This document shows, piece after piece, positions 11,470-22,663 of a DNA stretch of 64,000 nt (position 1 is the stretch's first letter; every line of letters starts with the position of its first letter). The stretch covers positions 13,578,001 through 13,642,000 of the forward strand of contig BTRK01000004.1 in assembly GCA_036245805.1 (NCBI GenBank), in the 5' to 3' direction. Position numbers and translations under genes: made by a program. Below the pieces are notes generated by a model, which saw only the letters and a program-made list of their open reading frames with translations, was not told the DNA's origin and did not search any database. Source of the stretch: Pristionchus mayeri. Its lineage: Eukaryota; Nematoda; Chromadorea; Rhabditida; Neodiplogasteridae.

Positions 11470-11875
11470 TAAATTTTCTCAGATCTCCTCTGTTATACGC
11501 TAATTGCCCAACTCTGAAGAAGATTTTACCCGAATAATTTAGAATTTTATTTTCGACCTTTTTCAGATCATGGTTTCGGATCATGAATTATACTATTCGA
11601 ATGCCCGGATTGAGCAACATATTCAGTCCTACAAAAATTATCAAAGTTCCATGGATCGTAATGGACATTGAGAGATACCATTGTCATGTTAGAAGTTAGA
11701 TCATCAAATCAACGAACGGTATATGCCCCGCCATGTCGTTCTCCAAGCTACCACTGTTGTCCACCTCGACCTTCCACACCTGTGAATTGTTGCTGAACAT
11801 TGCACGATGAATGATATTGCAGGGTTAGGTCTACTAGACATTGTCCACTGCTTGCCTCACAGCTCTTTTGGTACT

Positions 11876-11987
11876 AGAGTTCGCAATTCGGGTAATTATA
11901 TCTCCATTTCCCACAATCTCTCGACCGGTCGTTTGGTGAGGCAGTGTGAGAAATGAGGGGACTATTACCCGAATAGCGCACTCTATA
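11876..11987. repeat. family P palindromic element, copy 5
   Basis: agagttcgcaattcgggtaa ... gcgcactcta, core catttcccacaatctctcga. Confidence 0.75.
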
Positions 11988-12953
11988 TAGTAGTACCCAT
12001 AGAGTGCCCATTGAGCCCTGAGTACCCATTGAGCCCTCGTCTGCATTTTTCCCTACCTTCGCACTGCCTGCGCACTGCTGGGAAACACGCGCGACTCTCG
12101 CAATCTTCTCCTGCTTTGGGATCCATCCCAACATGCGCTCCAGCTGTACGAGGCCTGCAAGCTTACTTGCCGTTACAATACCATCCAAGTGTGTGAGTTT
12201 ACACATTCTGATCTACCCATGTTAGAATGCATTGCTTCTACCAGGCACAATGTTTGGCACATACGACGTGTTTTTAGCGACGATACCTTGTTTGATGTGT
12301 ACAGGCGTGGTGATCGATCGATATATGAAGGATGCAGACGATGAAGTAAAATTTCGTAACATCTGCGCAAAATTGGTTTAAGAATAACACAGAAGAAAGC
12401 GGTAGCCGCTGAAGAATTGGACGATATTGAACAAAAACAAATCGAATAAAAATATGACGGCGAGAGAGTGTGCATATTGAAGAGATCTTCTCGAACTCTC
12501 CACTCCCCCTTGCCTTCTGCAATGTTTACGCGCAGTGTCCGGCTGAAAATAACCTCACGTGCGGACGCAAGAGGAAAACAAGAGACAGCAGGGAAATTTT
12601 GCACACGATCTGGCGTCTCTCTCCCTTTGCTTCGTCTGCAGAACTCTCTCTCCCTCTCTCCCTCCATCTCACTCTTACGAACCCCCTTCTCTCCCTCACT
12701 CCCGCCCCGTAAGCTGGTTGTCTCTCCAGAACCGCGTGTTTTCCACTTTCCACCCAGCTGTCTCTCTTCCTTTCTCTCTTACAAGAGAACCGACTGTCAT
12801 GTGGCTCTTATCCAGCCAAGTCTTGCGAAAATAGTAGGCGTTCCATCTGCTGGAAATCGTTCTATGGCTCTAGAAAACTTCGTACCTCTTTGATTTCGTG
12901 TAATTCATTATGTATAGCTTTTCCTTTGCATTCTGGTAGTTTTCTTGTCAGAA

Positions 12954-13774
12954 ATGCTTGCGAATCGTGTGGCTCTTCGGGCATTTCAATGGCGTTCCCA
13001 GCGCGCCTTCGCTTCCACCACATTCCCAGGGTCGGCTTTTGACAAGAAGCTTGAGGTGATCGATGTTATTTTCGCTGCACTCTAGATCTAACGATGCGCA
13101 TTTCAGGAACACGCTCATCACGGTAAGGACCATGCAACAAAGACCGAGTTCGATAAAGGTCGCATGGAGCACAAAGATCGAAAAGACGGTGGAGGAGAGG
13201 GTGGGTGATAATGTTAAAACTCACGCAAAGATGTACTTTTTTTCTGCTAGGTAAAGCAGTACTTGTGATTTGCATCAATTACCGGTTCAACAATTAACAG
13301 AGCGTTTTAAGAACATTTTACACCTTGTCTTAGTTACCGTAAACATTGCACAGACCATGTAATAATTAATCTGTAGATAAGTAGCGCGTATTTAGTTATA
13401 TGTTTTCGATTATCGTTACTATATTTTTTCAGATGCTCAAGTGCCGACGACATTTCAGAAATGGATGCTCGTAGGGACGAGAGTCTACAAAACGCACGAC
13501 GAAATTCCCTCTTTCGTCCCGTTAGTTGTACTTTTCTAATTTTGAACTAGTCTAAAATTCATCAAACAAGTATTTTTCGACAATTTCATGGTAGTTCTAT
13601 GTGGGAATTGGGCAAAGGAATCATATGATATGATCGGAGCAATGGACGTGTACAGAATGCATTTTCTCCATTGCTTCCATATCATCCGTCCAATGATTCT
13701 GCATCAGGAAACAGCATTTGCATCCTCCCGCGCATTTAGGAAGTCGATATGGATATCGCCCGTTCTATAATTAG
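12954..13774 (+). CDS. FAM162/UPF0389-like mitochondrial protein
   Basis: Exons 12954-13055, 13107-13200, 13433-13520 and possibly 13708-13774. The ATG sits 2 bases after a cttgtcag acceptor, a likely trans-splice site. All three first junctions keep frame (phases 0, 1, 2). The N-terminus MLANRVALRAFQWRSQRAFA is a typical mitochondrial presequence (basic, no acidic residues). Exon 2 is charged and His/Gly-rich. Exon 3 has FQKWMLVGTRVYKTHDEIP, which resembles the ...KxMLVWTGKYKSxDEIP... motif of the FAM162 (UPF0389) family, small inner-mitochondrial-membrane proteins with one helix. The helix-bearing C-terminal part expected after FVP was not found; the tentative last exon gives a short basic tail and a stop instead. 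It may be truncated or have a distant last exon. Confidence 0.5.
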
Positions 13775-15440
13775 CAGTGTCTTCACTACATGATTGAGCT
13801 CCTTTAGGTACGACACGATGTTCAAAATGCATGAGCGGCTGAGGGTCATCTTCATCCTCTGGTGCACATTCGGTTCGTGCTTAAATATATTATTTATGGA
13901 CGACACACAAATAATTAATAATGTGTTATGAAACACGTGTGTTGACTGTCCACATTGAGGAAGAAAAGCAATAGTATGTCACATAGACTCCCCAAGCTCC
14001 GCCCACTTTCCTCTGACACATTTCCCCTCGAAAGCGAGATTTAGGAATCACAAGCTTCATTCTCAACCAAATCACTCGCTCAAAAAAGCATTCAGAAGCT
14101 CTTTCCATTACCTTTCGATATAGCCCTGGCCCGCTGGTAAAAGTGTTCTCTGAATAGGTCAGCATACGATAATTAAGTTGCGAAAACGCTGGAAAACGCT
14201 GGTTTGGCGCGCTCAGCGAACATAGACATACGGGACAAGGCTTGCCTGATAGCCTATCTGTATTCTATTAGGTTGGTCATAAAGTTTTGCTCGATTTCGG
14301 ACCCCAACTTTGAGCTCGTATATTCTGTGTGTCTCAAATCGCCTCCTGTTATCCTCATACTATTATATAGGGACATATTCAATGTTCACAACATTAGGGT
14401 TATAGTGGGGCAATGCTGTCTAATATGGGAGAAATTGAAGTAAGCGTAACGGTGAACTTTTCACAAAAATTATGATTTTCTTTAAAATAGTGGAACTTCA
14501 TGGATCAATTTTTGAGAGGAAGCTCACTAAGTACATTAAGAAGCCCGAGGAGTGCTCTCTCTAGTAGTAAAAGCAGAGGGCTGCTGAATTCATTACTTCC
14601 TTAGTACAGGCGGATTAATCAGGACTCAATTGAAAAATCGTTGATTTGTGATTCAAAAGAAACCAGTCCGCGATACACTGATATGGCGGAGAGAGCGGAG
14701 TGCATTCTCTCTCTCCCCTCCTCCCTCTTTTGCACCAGTTTCTGCCCCGGCGCGTGTAGAGAGCGCCTGGGACTGCAAAAGAGCGCGCTTGCATCCCTTC
14801 CTCGTCTTACCTATTGGGGGTGAGGCGCATCCGGGAAAGGGCGAAGCCCTGCCCAAATTTTTGGCGATTTGCCTGGAGAGGCGGCGGAATTGGCTCCGCC
14901 CCTTTCTTCCTCGTCTCGTTTTCCTGCCGCCTTCCGTTGACACCTTTTCACGTACTTTATGACCTCTAGCGCGATTCAGAGATGAGATATCGACAAACGG
15001 CCAAAAGCATTATCTTATTTGGATCCCTGCGGGCATTTTGAGCATAGTTAGGGTGGCATAGGTTGATTTCGGCTATATCCCTTGTGGTCCCTAAGTATGT
15101 GGGAGGGGGGGGGGGGTAGATGAGGAAGTAGAGACGGATTTTAATAGAAATATATAATTCAATCATGTGTTCTGAATTTCTGGAGGTAACAATAACATAT
15201 AGCAGAGATACATGAAATTACGAAGTCATATCGATGGTGTCGACAGATTATGGGTATTTTTAGACAAAAACCAGTGATTCTCACAGTTACGGCAGATTGA
15301 GATTGCAGTTTTCTACATGACGTACGTCTTGTCGAAGCGTCTCACGAGGAATCGAATGTACAAGGCCGTAGAAGATGCATCGGCCATCCCCAAGTCGAAG
15401 TAACTCCGAAACATGCCGATGGAGGCATTCAGATGTACAT
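13775..15440. other. intergenic, little recognised
   Basis: A lone mariner-like end (ttaggttggtcataaagttt) lies at about 14270 with no partner seen. A GC-rich, CT-biased stretch at 14690-14950 is open in several frames and is best read as low-complexity sequence. A g-run occurs at about 15103-15116. Confidence 0.4.
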
Positions 15441-17015
15441 TCGTTCATATATCACGTGTATCATGAGTCAGTGGAGGAAAAAACGACCCCTCGGGAACAA
15501 TTTCCAACTTTTATTTTTTGTTTGCCTTCATATTATAGTGGTAGCATACACTAGAGCCAACTTCTCGAAAAATCTATGCCACAGGTCCCAGAGCCGGCTT
15601 TTAGGAATTTTCCGCTTTTGCTCCCGGCTAAACTGTATCTCAGCTCCCAGACGAGCTAGAGATATGGCAAGGTGCTCAAAATGATCGGAAAAATATAATA
15701 AGAAACTTTCATGTTATGAATTAAGCCGTATATCTAACGCTCGCCAAGTTATGCTCGATAAAGCAGATTTTGATCGAGATAAAAAATCGTAGCTTTTTCG
15801 AGAGTATGCATTACAAGCAATTTTATTGCCAAATATAGTAGGTCGAGTTCATACACGAATATAAAAAATACACAAATCGATTTCTGTGATAGCCCTTTTT
15901 GGCAATATGCATTTGAATGCTCCAAAGTGACATTGGCCATAAAAAGATGTTCGTTACCCTGCTTTGTTTTGCCCATTATTTAATGCCTATTACTATATTT
16001 CAACATTTCTGTAATACGAGACTTCGATAACGTCGAAAAAATAAGAGATTTCACAACTTCTGAAAATTCGATTTTGTGACCCCATTTTTTACCAAATTTA
16101 CGTATCTCAAAGCTAGTAAGTTCTAATGTTGATTTAACCATACATTGTTACCAAAAATTGAGAAATATACTTGAACCGTACTATATATCATATTCTGAAC
16201 TTCAAAAAAATTAATTGTTCTGAAAATTCCCTTTCGAACGAGCATCTTCGAAGCAAAATATAATAACTTTTAGACCGTATATAGAAGTTCTTTGCATTGA
16301 AATCAATTTACGTCGAAGCCTGCTGTAGGTTCCACCCAGCGTTGATGGTAGCTGTTGTTAAATTTCTGACTTGGATGGCCGTAAATTTGGTGAAAACTGA
16401 GGTCTCAAAATCGAATTTTCAGAAGTTGTGAAATCTCTTATTTTTTCGTCGTTATCGATGTCTCCTATTACAGAAATGTTGAAATATAGTAATATGTATT
16501 AAATAATGGGCAAAACAAAGCAGGGTAACGAACATCTTTTTATGGCCAATGTCACTTTGGAGCATTCAAATGCATATTGCCAAAAAGGGCTATCACAGAA
16601 ATCGATTTGTGTATTTTTTATATTCGTGTATGAACTCGACCTACTATATTTGGCAATAAAATTGCTTGTAATGCATACTCTCGAAAAAGCTACGATTTTT
16701 TATCTCGATCACAATCTGCTTTATCGAGCATAACTTGGCGAGCGTTAGATATACCGCTTAGTTCAAAACATGAAAGTTTCTTATTATATTTTTCCGATCA
16801 TTTTGAGCTCCTTGCCATGTCTCTAGCTCGTCTGGGAGGAATCAAAACCGGAAAATTCCTAAAATCCGGCTCTGGGACCTGTGGCCTAGATTTTTCGAGA
16901 AGTTGGCTCTTGTGTATGCTACCACTTTAATATGAAGGCAAACAAAAAATAAAAGTTGGAAATTGTTCCCACACACCTCCATTGGCTGGTGATACCCGTG
17001 ATATGTTCATATATG
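15441..17015. mobile_element. large foldback element FB2
   Basis: Arms about 15441-16105 and 16378-17015 are near-identical inverted repeats of about 640-660 bp around a spacer of about 270 bp. Each arm contains the same 75-codon open frame (15749-15976 minus, 16506-16733 plus; begins MGKTKQGNEHLF), one copy differing by Gln/His. No transposase. Confidence 0.9.
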
Positions 17016-18023
17016 GCGTCTAGATTCAATATCGTAGAATAACCGTGATAGAAACTCGAACGGCTTGCACAAAACAATTTAGCACGTCATCATGATACGA
17101 TCACGTATTTCTCCTATCATTGAAATACAGTAATCTACAACAATAAAGCTTCGTACACATTGACTACGATCTGAATATCACCTTACCCAGTAGATCCATT
17201 TCGGTATGTAGAGTCTTTTCTTTACAGGTGCATGATGTACTGTGAATATTATGATGAATGTGACTCAAATTGTATAGGCCAAAATACGCAGACATCATAA
17301 GCAATTCAGTTTTTGAAAAGTTTTGTTGTTGATAAAGCAGACAAAAACTAGTGTGATGTGACGGGGTCGAAACACACCAAAACCCGTTTCTTGTCGACGG
17401 ATTTACAGTCCGCGACAATAACCGAAAAGATCGCGCCCTGCTGCGTTTCTCGGAGTAAGCAAGATCACAAGTTCAGATAAACAATTCATTCGTGTGGTTC
17501 GAGATCTCTTCGTGGCTCACTCTCGCTCTTATCTGCTGGGAATGAGGCAAAAGCTGAAAGTTCGATTCTCTTTACTTCCCATACTCCGGTAGTGCGGTGA
17601 GAGAGTAAGGGAGAAGAAGAGATGTTGACCTTAAAGGTACCCACCAGTCAAAAATCAACTGTGCTTCAATTTGCGCAGTTTTGTTCCCTTATTTCAATGC
17701 ACTAATTCAAAAAAATTAAATAAATTTTATTAAAGCTAAAAATAAACAAAGCCGGGAAATAAAAATATTTGCTGTTCGTGTAGTCGAGGTATTGCAATTA
17801 CGGTATTTGGTACGAATTGATTAAAATTTTCATGGACTGGTCACACTCGAACTCCTTCAACCATTTTTCGCTGTTTTCCTGTTTATTTTCAACGATTCTT
17901 GTTGTATTTTACATAAGCCTGCTTTGTATTGTATAGCTAATCACTTTTGTTAGTAAACCAGTTGTGAACTTGGACTGTTTGTGTTCTGCTGTCAATGTAT
18001 ATCGTGCAATTGCCTCCTAGTGA
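17016..18023. other. intergenic, nothing recognised
   Basis: AT-rich, short open frames only (84 codons at 17164-17418 minus, no context). Confidence 0.35.
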
Positions 18024-18146
18024 ATGCCCTTCAAATGCGTTGTGTGCCCACGTAAAGTAGAGGTCGCGAAAACGGTGCCAAAGAAGGAGGAGAAGAGGAA
18101 GAGTGGCTGCTGTGGCTGTGGCTGGAAGAGGAGTGGCTGCGGTTGA
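18024..18146 (+). CDS. possible 40-residue Cys-rich small protein
   Basis: ATG at 18024 opens a 40-codon frame: MPFKCVVCPRKVEVAKTVPK, a Lys/Glu-rich linker, then a CCGCGWKRSGCG tail and TGA. It has two CxxC/CCxC-like clusters reminiscent of a small metal-binding peptide, but the tail comes from a ggctgctgtggctgtggctgg low-complexity run, so chance is quite possible. It lies about 100 bp upstream of the next gene on the same strand and might be a leader exon for it. Confidence 0.3.
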   Translation: MPFKCVVCPRKVEVAKTVPKKEEKRKSGCCGCGWKRSGCG

Positions 18147-18245
18147 ATCTATTGGAGCAGGAGGGGAGAGATTGATGTGTGGAAAAGAGCTCGGTCATGT
18201 ATAATGCGGTTAGTAAACTAATCTGACCCTATTTAATTTCCGGAA

Positions 18246-18800
18246 TGCTTCATATACCTTCTAATCGTACTTTTATTGCTTACATTTGCTGTCAGTACTT
18301 GGCTATGGTTTGCTGCTTCACCTGCCTGCTACGATCGCACTTATGCCGGACAATTCGCGACGTTTCCAACATTCACCAGGATGAGTTCAATTTACTCGAA
18401 GGGAAGGCTAACGACGATTCAAGCAGAGGTGTGGTCGCCACCCCGACTTGGACACCAGGACTCCGAAGACGTGAGTCATATTTTATTTCGCCTATTGGAC
18501 TTCCCTTCATGACATTTCGGTTGTATAATCCAATGCTAAATCGATATAAAGCCCTTTCTTGTTTTGGTATTGGTAATCGAATGTCCCTTTTTGCTACACT
18601 ATGCGTTTTTAGTATTGTACTTACAAAAGGCATTACAATCGCATTCGTATGCCCTGAGGAGGTAATCTGAATAATATATAAGCCCTGAGGAGGTAATAAT
18701 ACACACATAAACACAAGACTATGTAACATTCCAGCCTGAGGACTTTGAGCACGAGCCAGCCAGCTCCTACTGTAGACGGGATAGCAGATGTAATATCTGA
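18246..18800 (+). CDS. small secreted or single-pass protein, unknown
   Basis: Two exons: about 18246-18470 and 18735-18800, joined in phase 0 across a 264-bp intron (GTGAGT...attccag). The first begins with a strongly hydrophobic segment (FIYLLIVLLLLTFAVSTWLW) followed by CYDRTYAGQF, consistent with a signal peptide or membrane anchor. The second adds an acidic stretch (PEDFEHEP) and ends SYCRRDSRCNI-stop. The initiating ATG is not certain (no in-frame Met before the hydrophobic run in this exon), so an upstream exon is likely. No family recognised. Confidence 0.45.
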
Positions 18801-18943
18801 TCTACTTTTCCCATCGACTTGTCGTACTCAGTCGGGAATATCTGGAGTACGCACAACAATATCATTCGAAACTTTTATTCACTTATGAAAACAAGAAACT
18901 TTAACGATGGAGAAAAATCAAACTACAAAACAGTGATTACATT

Positions 18944-19244
18944 TCAAACAAATACTATCGGGTCGACGCCGAACATGGATGGTCCATTGTCGATCACGTA
19001 CTCGAGCACCTTCTCGCAGTCCTCCAGACCGCCGGGGAAGACCTGATGCCGTTAGATAAATATGGCGTATTGTAGCCAATCGTTAACCAGTTCATTCATG
19101 ACCTACCTTGACGCCGTTCCAGTGGGTCGTGTCCATGAGCAGATGCTGGTCCCAGTCGAACATCGGCCCGATCGGTCGACCCAATGCGGCCAGCGTCCAG
19201 CGCGTCCAGTACATCATGCAGTAGGCGTTCGGACACAGTCGCGA
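18944..19244 (-). CDS. C-terminal two exons of an unrecognised protein
   Basis: Exon 19107-19244 (46 codons, acceptor gattgcag, donor GTAGGT) joins in phase 0 to 18944-19042 (32 codons plus TGA, acceptor ggcatcag). The sequence is rich in Trp/Met/Asp: YWTRWTLAAL, MFDWDQHLLMDTTHWN and VFPGGLEDCEKVLEYV. Clean splice signals, high GC and codon quality argue for a real gene. I do not recognise the family; the Trp/Asp-rich blocks suggest an enzyme. Upstream exons were not found in 19261-19680; the exons at 19844-20058 are on the same strand but end in a stop at about 19684. Confidence 0.5.
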
Positions 19245-19260
19245 CTGCAATCGAGAATCC

Positions 19261-19680
19261 GGTTTACTACAGTAGTTCCGTGGGGAAGGCAGATGAGTTC
19301 CCCGGGTTGCAATCCTAGCTCACCGGGGAACGTTCCTAACATAGGTGGGCACCATCAAAGCCAGCTTCAAGACTACACCGATTTTGAAACTCCAACACAA
19401 CCGGAAAATACATTGGATCACCGCCCCCTTCCCCGAATTTTGACCTTCGACCCTCCAGTATTCATTTATAAGCTTCATCCACTGCCCACCTATGATTCCT
19501 AGAAGCCTACAGAGACCCACACCCTCTTCCCTCCCTCCCTTTCCCTCTTTAGAGGCGTGGCCGAGTACCTAAACTTCAGCAGTAGTTTACCAAACCTAAG
19601 TGTCAGCAGATGCCCATAAGAAAGGAATGGAATGGGGCGGGGTTTGGTAAGCTTCTAGGAAAGTGCCCTCACCGGATATT
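19261..19680. other. non-coding or intron
   Basis: CT-rich low-complexity sequence and short frames; nothing recognised. Confidence 0.35.
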
Positions 19681-19683
19681 AGT

Positions 19684-20058
19684 AGGAGGTCCGAAGTACG
19701 GGCTCGATGTGCATCGACACCTTGTCGATCATTGACTTAGTCATCTGAAGGGATAATATTTATCCCTTTTTTCTTCCTTTTCACAACGTGCAGATCCCAA
19801 ATAAAAAAAACTTTGCAATGCTCCATCTCTGCACCTACCGTACCTTGTCGGTGAGTGGTCTGTAGAGATCTGCGGCGATGAGATGAGATTCCTTCTCGCC
19901 AGCTATCTGAATCGATATTACGGTAAGACGAGATGGTGTGCTACCGAAAACTGATCCGATTCGAGACCAACCTCGCTTCGCAGCTCCTTCAGCGGTGTTC
20001 GCAGTTGCGCGTGGTGGGTGAAGGTGCGAGCAGTGATGTAGCTGTGGCTACCGGCACT
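19684..20058 (-). pseudogene. duplicate of the 22664-22905 exons, membrane helix lost
   Basis: Exons 19972-20058 (ends RTPLKELRSE), 19844-19906 (IAGEKESHLIAADLYRPL) and about 19684-19746 (MTKSMIDKVSMHIEP, then a stop). The first two match 22844-22905 and 22664-22780, including splice sites. The middle exon is 63 bp against 117 bp: an in-frame 54-bp (18-codon) difference that removes just the hydrophobic helix. The start ATG of the paralogous exon is ATA here. Confidence 0.5.
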
Positions 20059-20170
20059 CTGCGATATACGGTAAATAACCAAGCCGGAAACTGCTTGTAG
20101 ATGTCATGGAGCAGTAAATTGACTGTTTTCAATTTGCAGCTTGATTCCGCCGCTAAAATTACATATTCTA

Positions 20171-20343
20171 CTCCGGTTTTTCAGCGCAGGATGCGTGCCA
20201 CTTTTGCGAAGCTGCGCACTCGCACTCCTCGTTTGCACACTCTTTCTCTCTGAGTATCCAGGACGAGAGAGTATGTGATACGAGGAGTGCGTGGCCGCGC
20301 CGCTTCGCAAAAGTGGCGCGCTTCCTGCGCTGAAAAACCGGAG
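20171..20343. mobile_element. 173-bp MITE with long inverted ends
   Basis: Ends ctccggtttttcagcgcagg ... complementary at the right, arms of about 45 bp almost perfect (one region gcaggatgcgtgcc versus ggcgcgcttcctgc). Flanked by TA on both sides, suggesting a TA target duplication. Confidence 0.85.
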
Positions 20344-20515
20344 TATCAGCATTAAATTAAATAAGGCAAAAATATAAACGCGCCTTTTCCTCGAGCGCGC
20401 GGATGTCCGCTATCGTAAGACGATCCAGTCGTCCATCCAGCAGAACGCCTACAATTTGTGCAATTCGTCCATCCCCTTTTCCAGAGCGAGCAGTCGTGAA
20501 TGGACGATGAATGTA

Positions 20516-21765
20516 TTAGGTGGAATAGAAAGTCTTTATCCACTTTTTATTTCCCTTCTTCTGACAATAAAGCACAAGAGCAAAATCAAACATATGCACC
20601 ATTGTTATCTACGACAAATCTCCAACGTTCAGGCAACTTATGGATTCCCTCCTTATAGAACCCATCTCGGCGCGAATTAAAATATTGCTTGAGTGCGGCC
20701 TCGATCGCCCCACGGGAAATGAAGGATCTCTGATCGAGATGACGGGTCAGATCCGAGAACAACCAATAATCCGAAGGGGCCAAGTCAGGAGAATACGGTG
20801 TATGAGGGAGAACCATCCAGCCTTATTTGGACAGCTCCTGCTTGACCTGCCGTGCAACATGGGGTCGGGCGTTATCGTGTTGATAGTACACTTTCTTGCC
20901 GTTCAGGGCAGATTGTGCGAATTTCTTCTTGAGATTCCGTAGTTGTTTAGTGTAGACATATTCAGTAATTATCCGCTTCTCGGGTAGGAGCTCCCAGTAA
21001 ATCGGGCCATCCACCCCCCACCAGGCAGAGAGCAAGATTTTCATAGGGTGAAGGCCAGGCTTTGCGACGTCCTGTGGGGTCTCATTGACATCCACCCACT
21101 GTGCCCTCCTATGGTGATTCTCATAGCAGACCCACTTCTCGACCCCTGTTATGAGACGGTCCAACCATCGATCTCCAGCGTGAAGAGTGAGTAGAGAAAG
21201 GGAATCGTCGACACGGTGGTCAAACTGGTCTTGGGTCAATTTGTGGGGTATGAAACGGCCTAGCTTCTTCTTCTTGCCAATGGAGACCAATCATTTTACG
21301 ATGGTGCTTTGCGATACCCCAAGTGTGGCTGCCATGTCGCGGGTATTTGGGAAGGATCCAATTCCACTACGATCCGTAGCGCATCCAAATCCAGCTCGGG
21401 TGGCCTCCCAGACCGGTCATGATCATCCATGGAAAAGTCCCCCTTCTCGAAGAGTTGGTACCAATTGCGCATGGTCTGGTAGTGAGTGGCATATGAATCG
21501 TACACTTCAGCCAACTGACGTTCCTATTCCTTCATTGTAGTGTGAGAGAGAAATACGAATAACAGAACGTTGCGGATGTGCAAGGCCGTGGGAACAAACA
21601 TCGTGGTCTTACTAGTGGCAGAATGAAAGGCGTGGAATGGGGAGTTGTTGACCACATAGTCCCTTTGTCATGTGTTATTGACTAGAGGCGAGGGAACACC
21701 AAAGGTATCCTGCACTGAGCAGTGATCGAGCAAAACAGTGGATAAAGACTTTCTGTTCAACCTAA
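20516..21765 (-). mobile_element. dead mariner transposon, 1250 bp
   Basis: 28-bp inverted ends (ttaggtggaatagaaagtct... and its near complement at the right, which reads ttaggttgaacagaaag...), flanked by TA at 20514-20515 and 21766-21767. Confidence 0.9.
20586..21514 (-). pseudogene. mariner transposase, degenerate
   Basis: Minus-strand remnants of a mariner-family transposase: an N-terminal helix-turn-helix part (YATHYQTMRNWYQLFEKGDF, SGRPPELD), FIPHKLTQ (family WVPHELT), HDNARPHVA and YSPDLAPSDYW. Breaks seen: a frameshift near 21345, an in-frame TGA shortly after STIVK (about 21295), and an in-frame TAA at about 20825 just after ELSK. The first catalytic Asp in the (T/G)DEKW motif is Val here (ITGVEKW). 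It cannot make an active enzyme. Confidence 0.9.
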
Positions 21766-21909
21766 TACATTAACAAGACAGAGACGTAAAGGGGGTATAA
21801 TCGTAAATCAAAATTCGAAAATGTCACGTGTCCTTCGCAAAGTGATCGATCATCCCACCACTTTCATGCTTCATCGAAACCTCATAAATGAACCGTCAGA
21901 ACCGCGAAC

Positions 21910-22454
21910 CTCGCGGTGGAACTTCGAGAACAGTCGGGGTACTGCTTGTGGGAGAAGCTCTCGGCCATCTGCTGGAAACCGAACCACTTGAAGTGGACCG
22001 ACACAAGCTTGTACGCGCACATCACCTGACATTCGATATTTAAATAATTAATTTAATTATAAACATTTTGAATCTTCTTGAGAATCACAAATTGTCTTGG
22101 CAACTTTTAGAATTCATAAGGGACCATCACAATCAAAAAATGCAAATTCACTAGGCCGATCTGAGTATCAAAAGTAGATCCAATATGCGCAGCTTCGACA
22201 AACAGACCGGCCGCTGGCTAGTTATCTAGTTACCCTCGACCTTCTCGGCTCCGGGCTTTCTTTTTTTTTCTGGCACAAGTTTCGTCAAAAATAAGGCTAG
22301 CTACTTTTCAGTTTCAAGGAAATGGTATAGCGAATCCCGCGATTAAAATTAGAGCCTACTTACCGTCGGCCGCCTCCGGGAACTCCTCATCGTTGGCGAT
22401 GTCGATGTAGACGACCTCCCGCTTCACCAGCTCCTCCTTCGAGAAGTTGTACGC
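21910..22454 (-). pseudogene. phosphatidylinositol transfer protein-like exons
   Basis: Exon 22364-22454 encodes AYNFSKEELVKREVVYIDIA, like the ...REVVxIDIAND... segment of class I PITPs. Exon 21910-22025 encodes [20 protein letters not shown] then SFSHKQY, matching the family's MCAYKLVTVKFKWWGLQ and FIHKQERRLFTNFHR. A one-base deletion relative to the family frame lies near 21935-21940 (tyrosine-proline run), after which the FSKFHRE continuation is in another frame. PITPs carry phosphatidylinositol/phosphatidylcholine between membranes. The lipid-binding N-terminal part (WNAYPYC region) was not found, and the junction phase between the two exons does not match, so an exon is missing or hidden. 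Most likely a fragment or decayed gene. Confidence 0.55.
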
Positions 22455-22663
22455 CTATGTTTTTAATAATTAAAAATAATTTTAAATGTTTAACATTAAT
22501 ATAACGACAAACATGTTGATCCTACGAGCATATAAACTAGTAATAGCAATGTATACGTCAAATATCACTCTTGTAAGGTTGTGGGAAACTATCTTCGGGC
22601 ATCGTGCATATTTAAAATTAAAAAAAAACACTTTGCAATGATCCTAATCTGAATCTAACGTAC

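Larger units (their letters stand above)
9781..12154 (-). pseudogene. NDUFS4-like protein, copy B, with foldback in intron
   Basis: Exons 12058-12154 (GWIPKQEKIARVARV), about 11719-11779 (VWKVEVDNSGSLENDMAG) and 9781-9916 (SMDPLSDASQQEVHQF then TKNEALA.CQKNNW and a stop). The order matches copy A and the NDUFS4 family, and again the C-terminal basic tail is missing. The intron between the last two exons holds the 1.5-kb foldback 9971-11469, giving an unusually long intron of about 1.8 kb. No frameshift seen inside the three exons, so it could still be expressed; I call it pseudogene-like because of the tail loss and insertion. Confidence 0.5.

Noticed and set aside
12468..12893. Plus-strand 141-codon frame starting MCILKRSS with MFTRSVRLK inside
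   Set aside because: The MFTRSVRxKI block is kept in both duplicates and looks like a mitochondrial presequence, but the surrounding duplicated genes run on the minus strand and the rest is CT-rich low complexity.
14648..14962. Open frames on both strands in GC-rich sequence
   Set aside because: Low-complexity composition explains the lack of stops.
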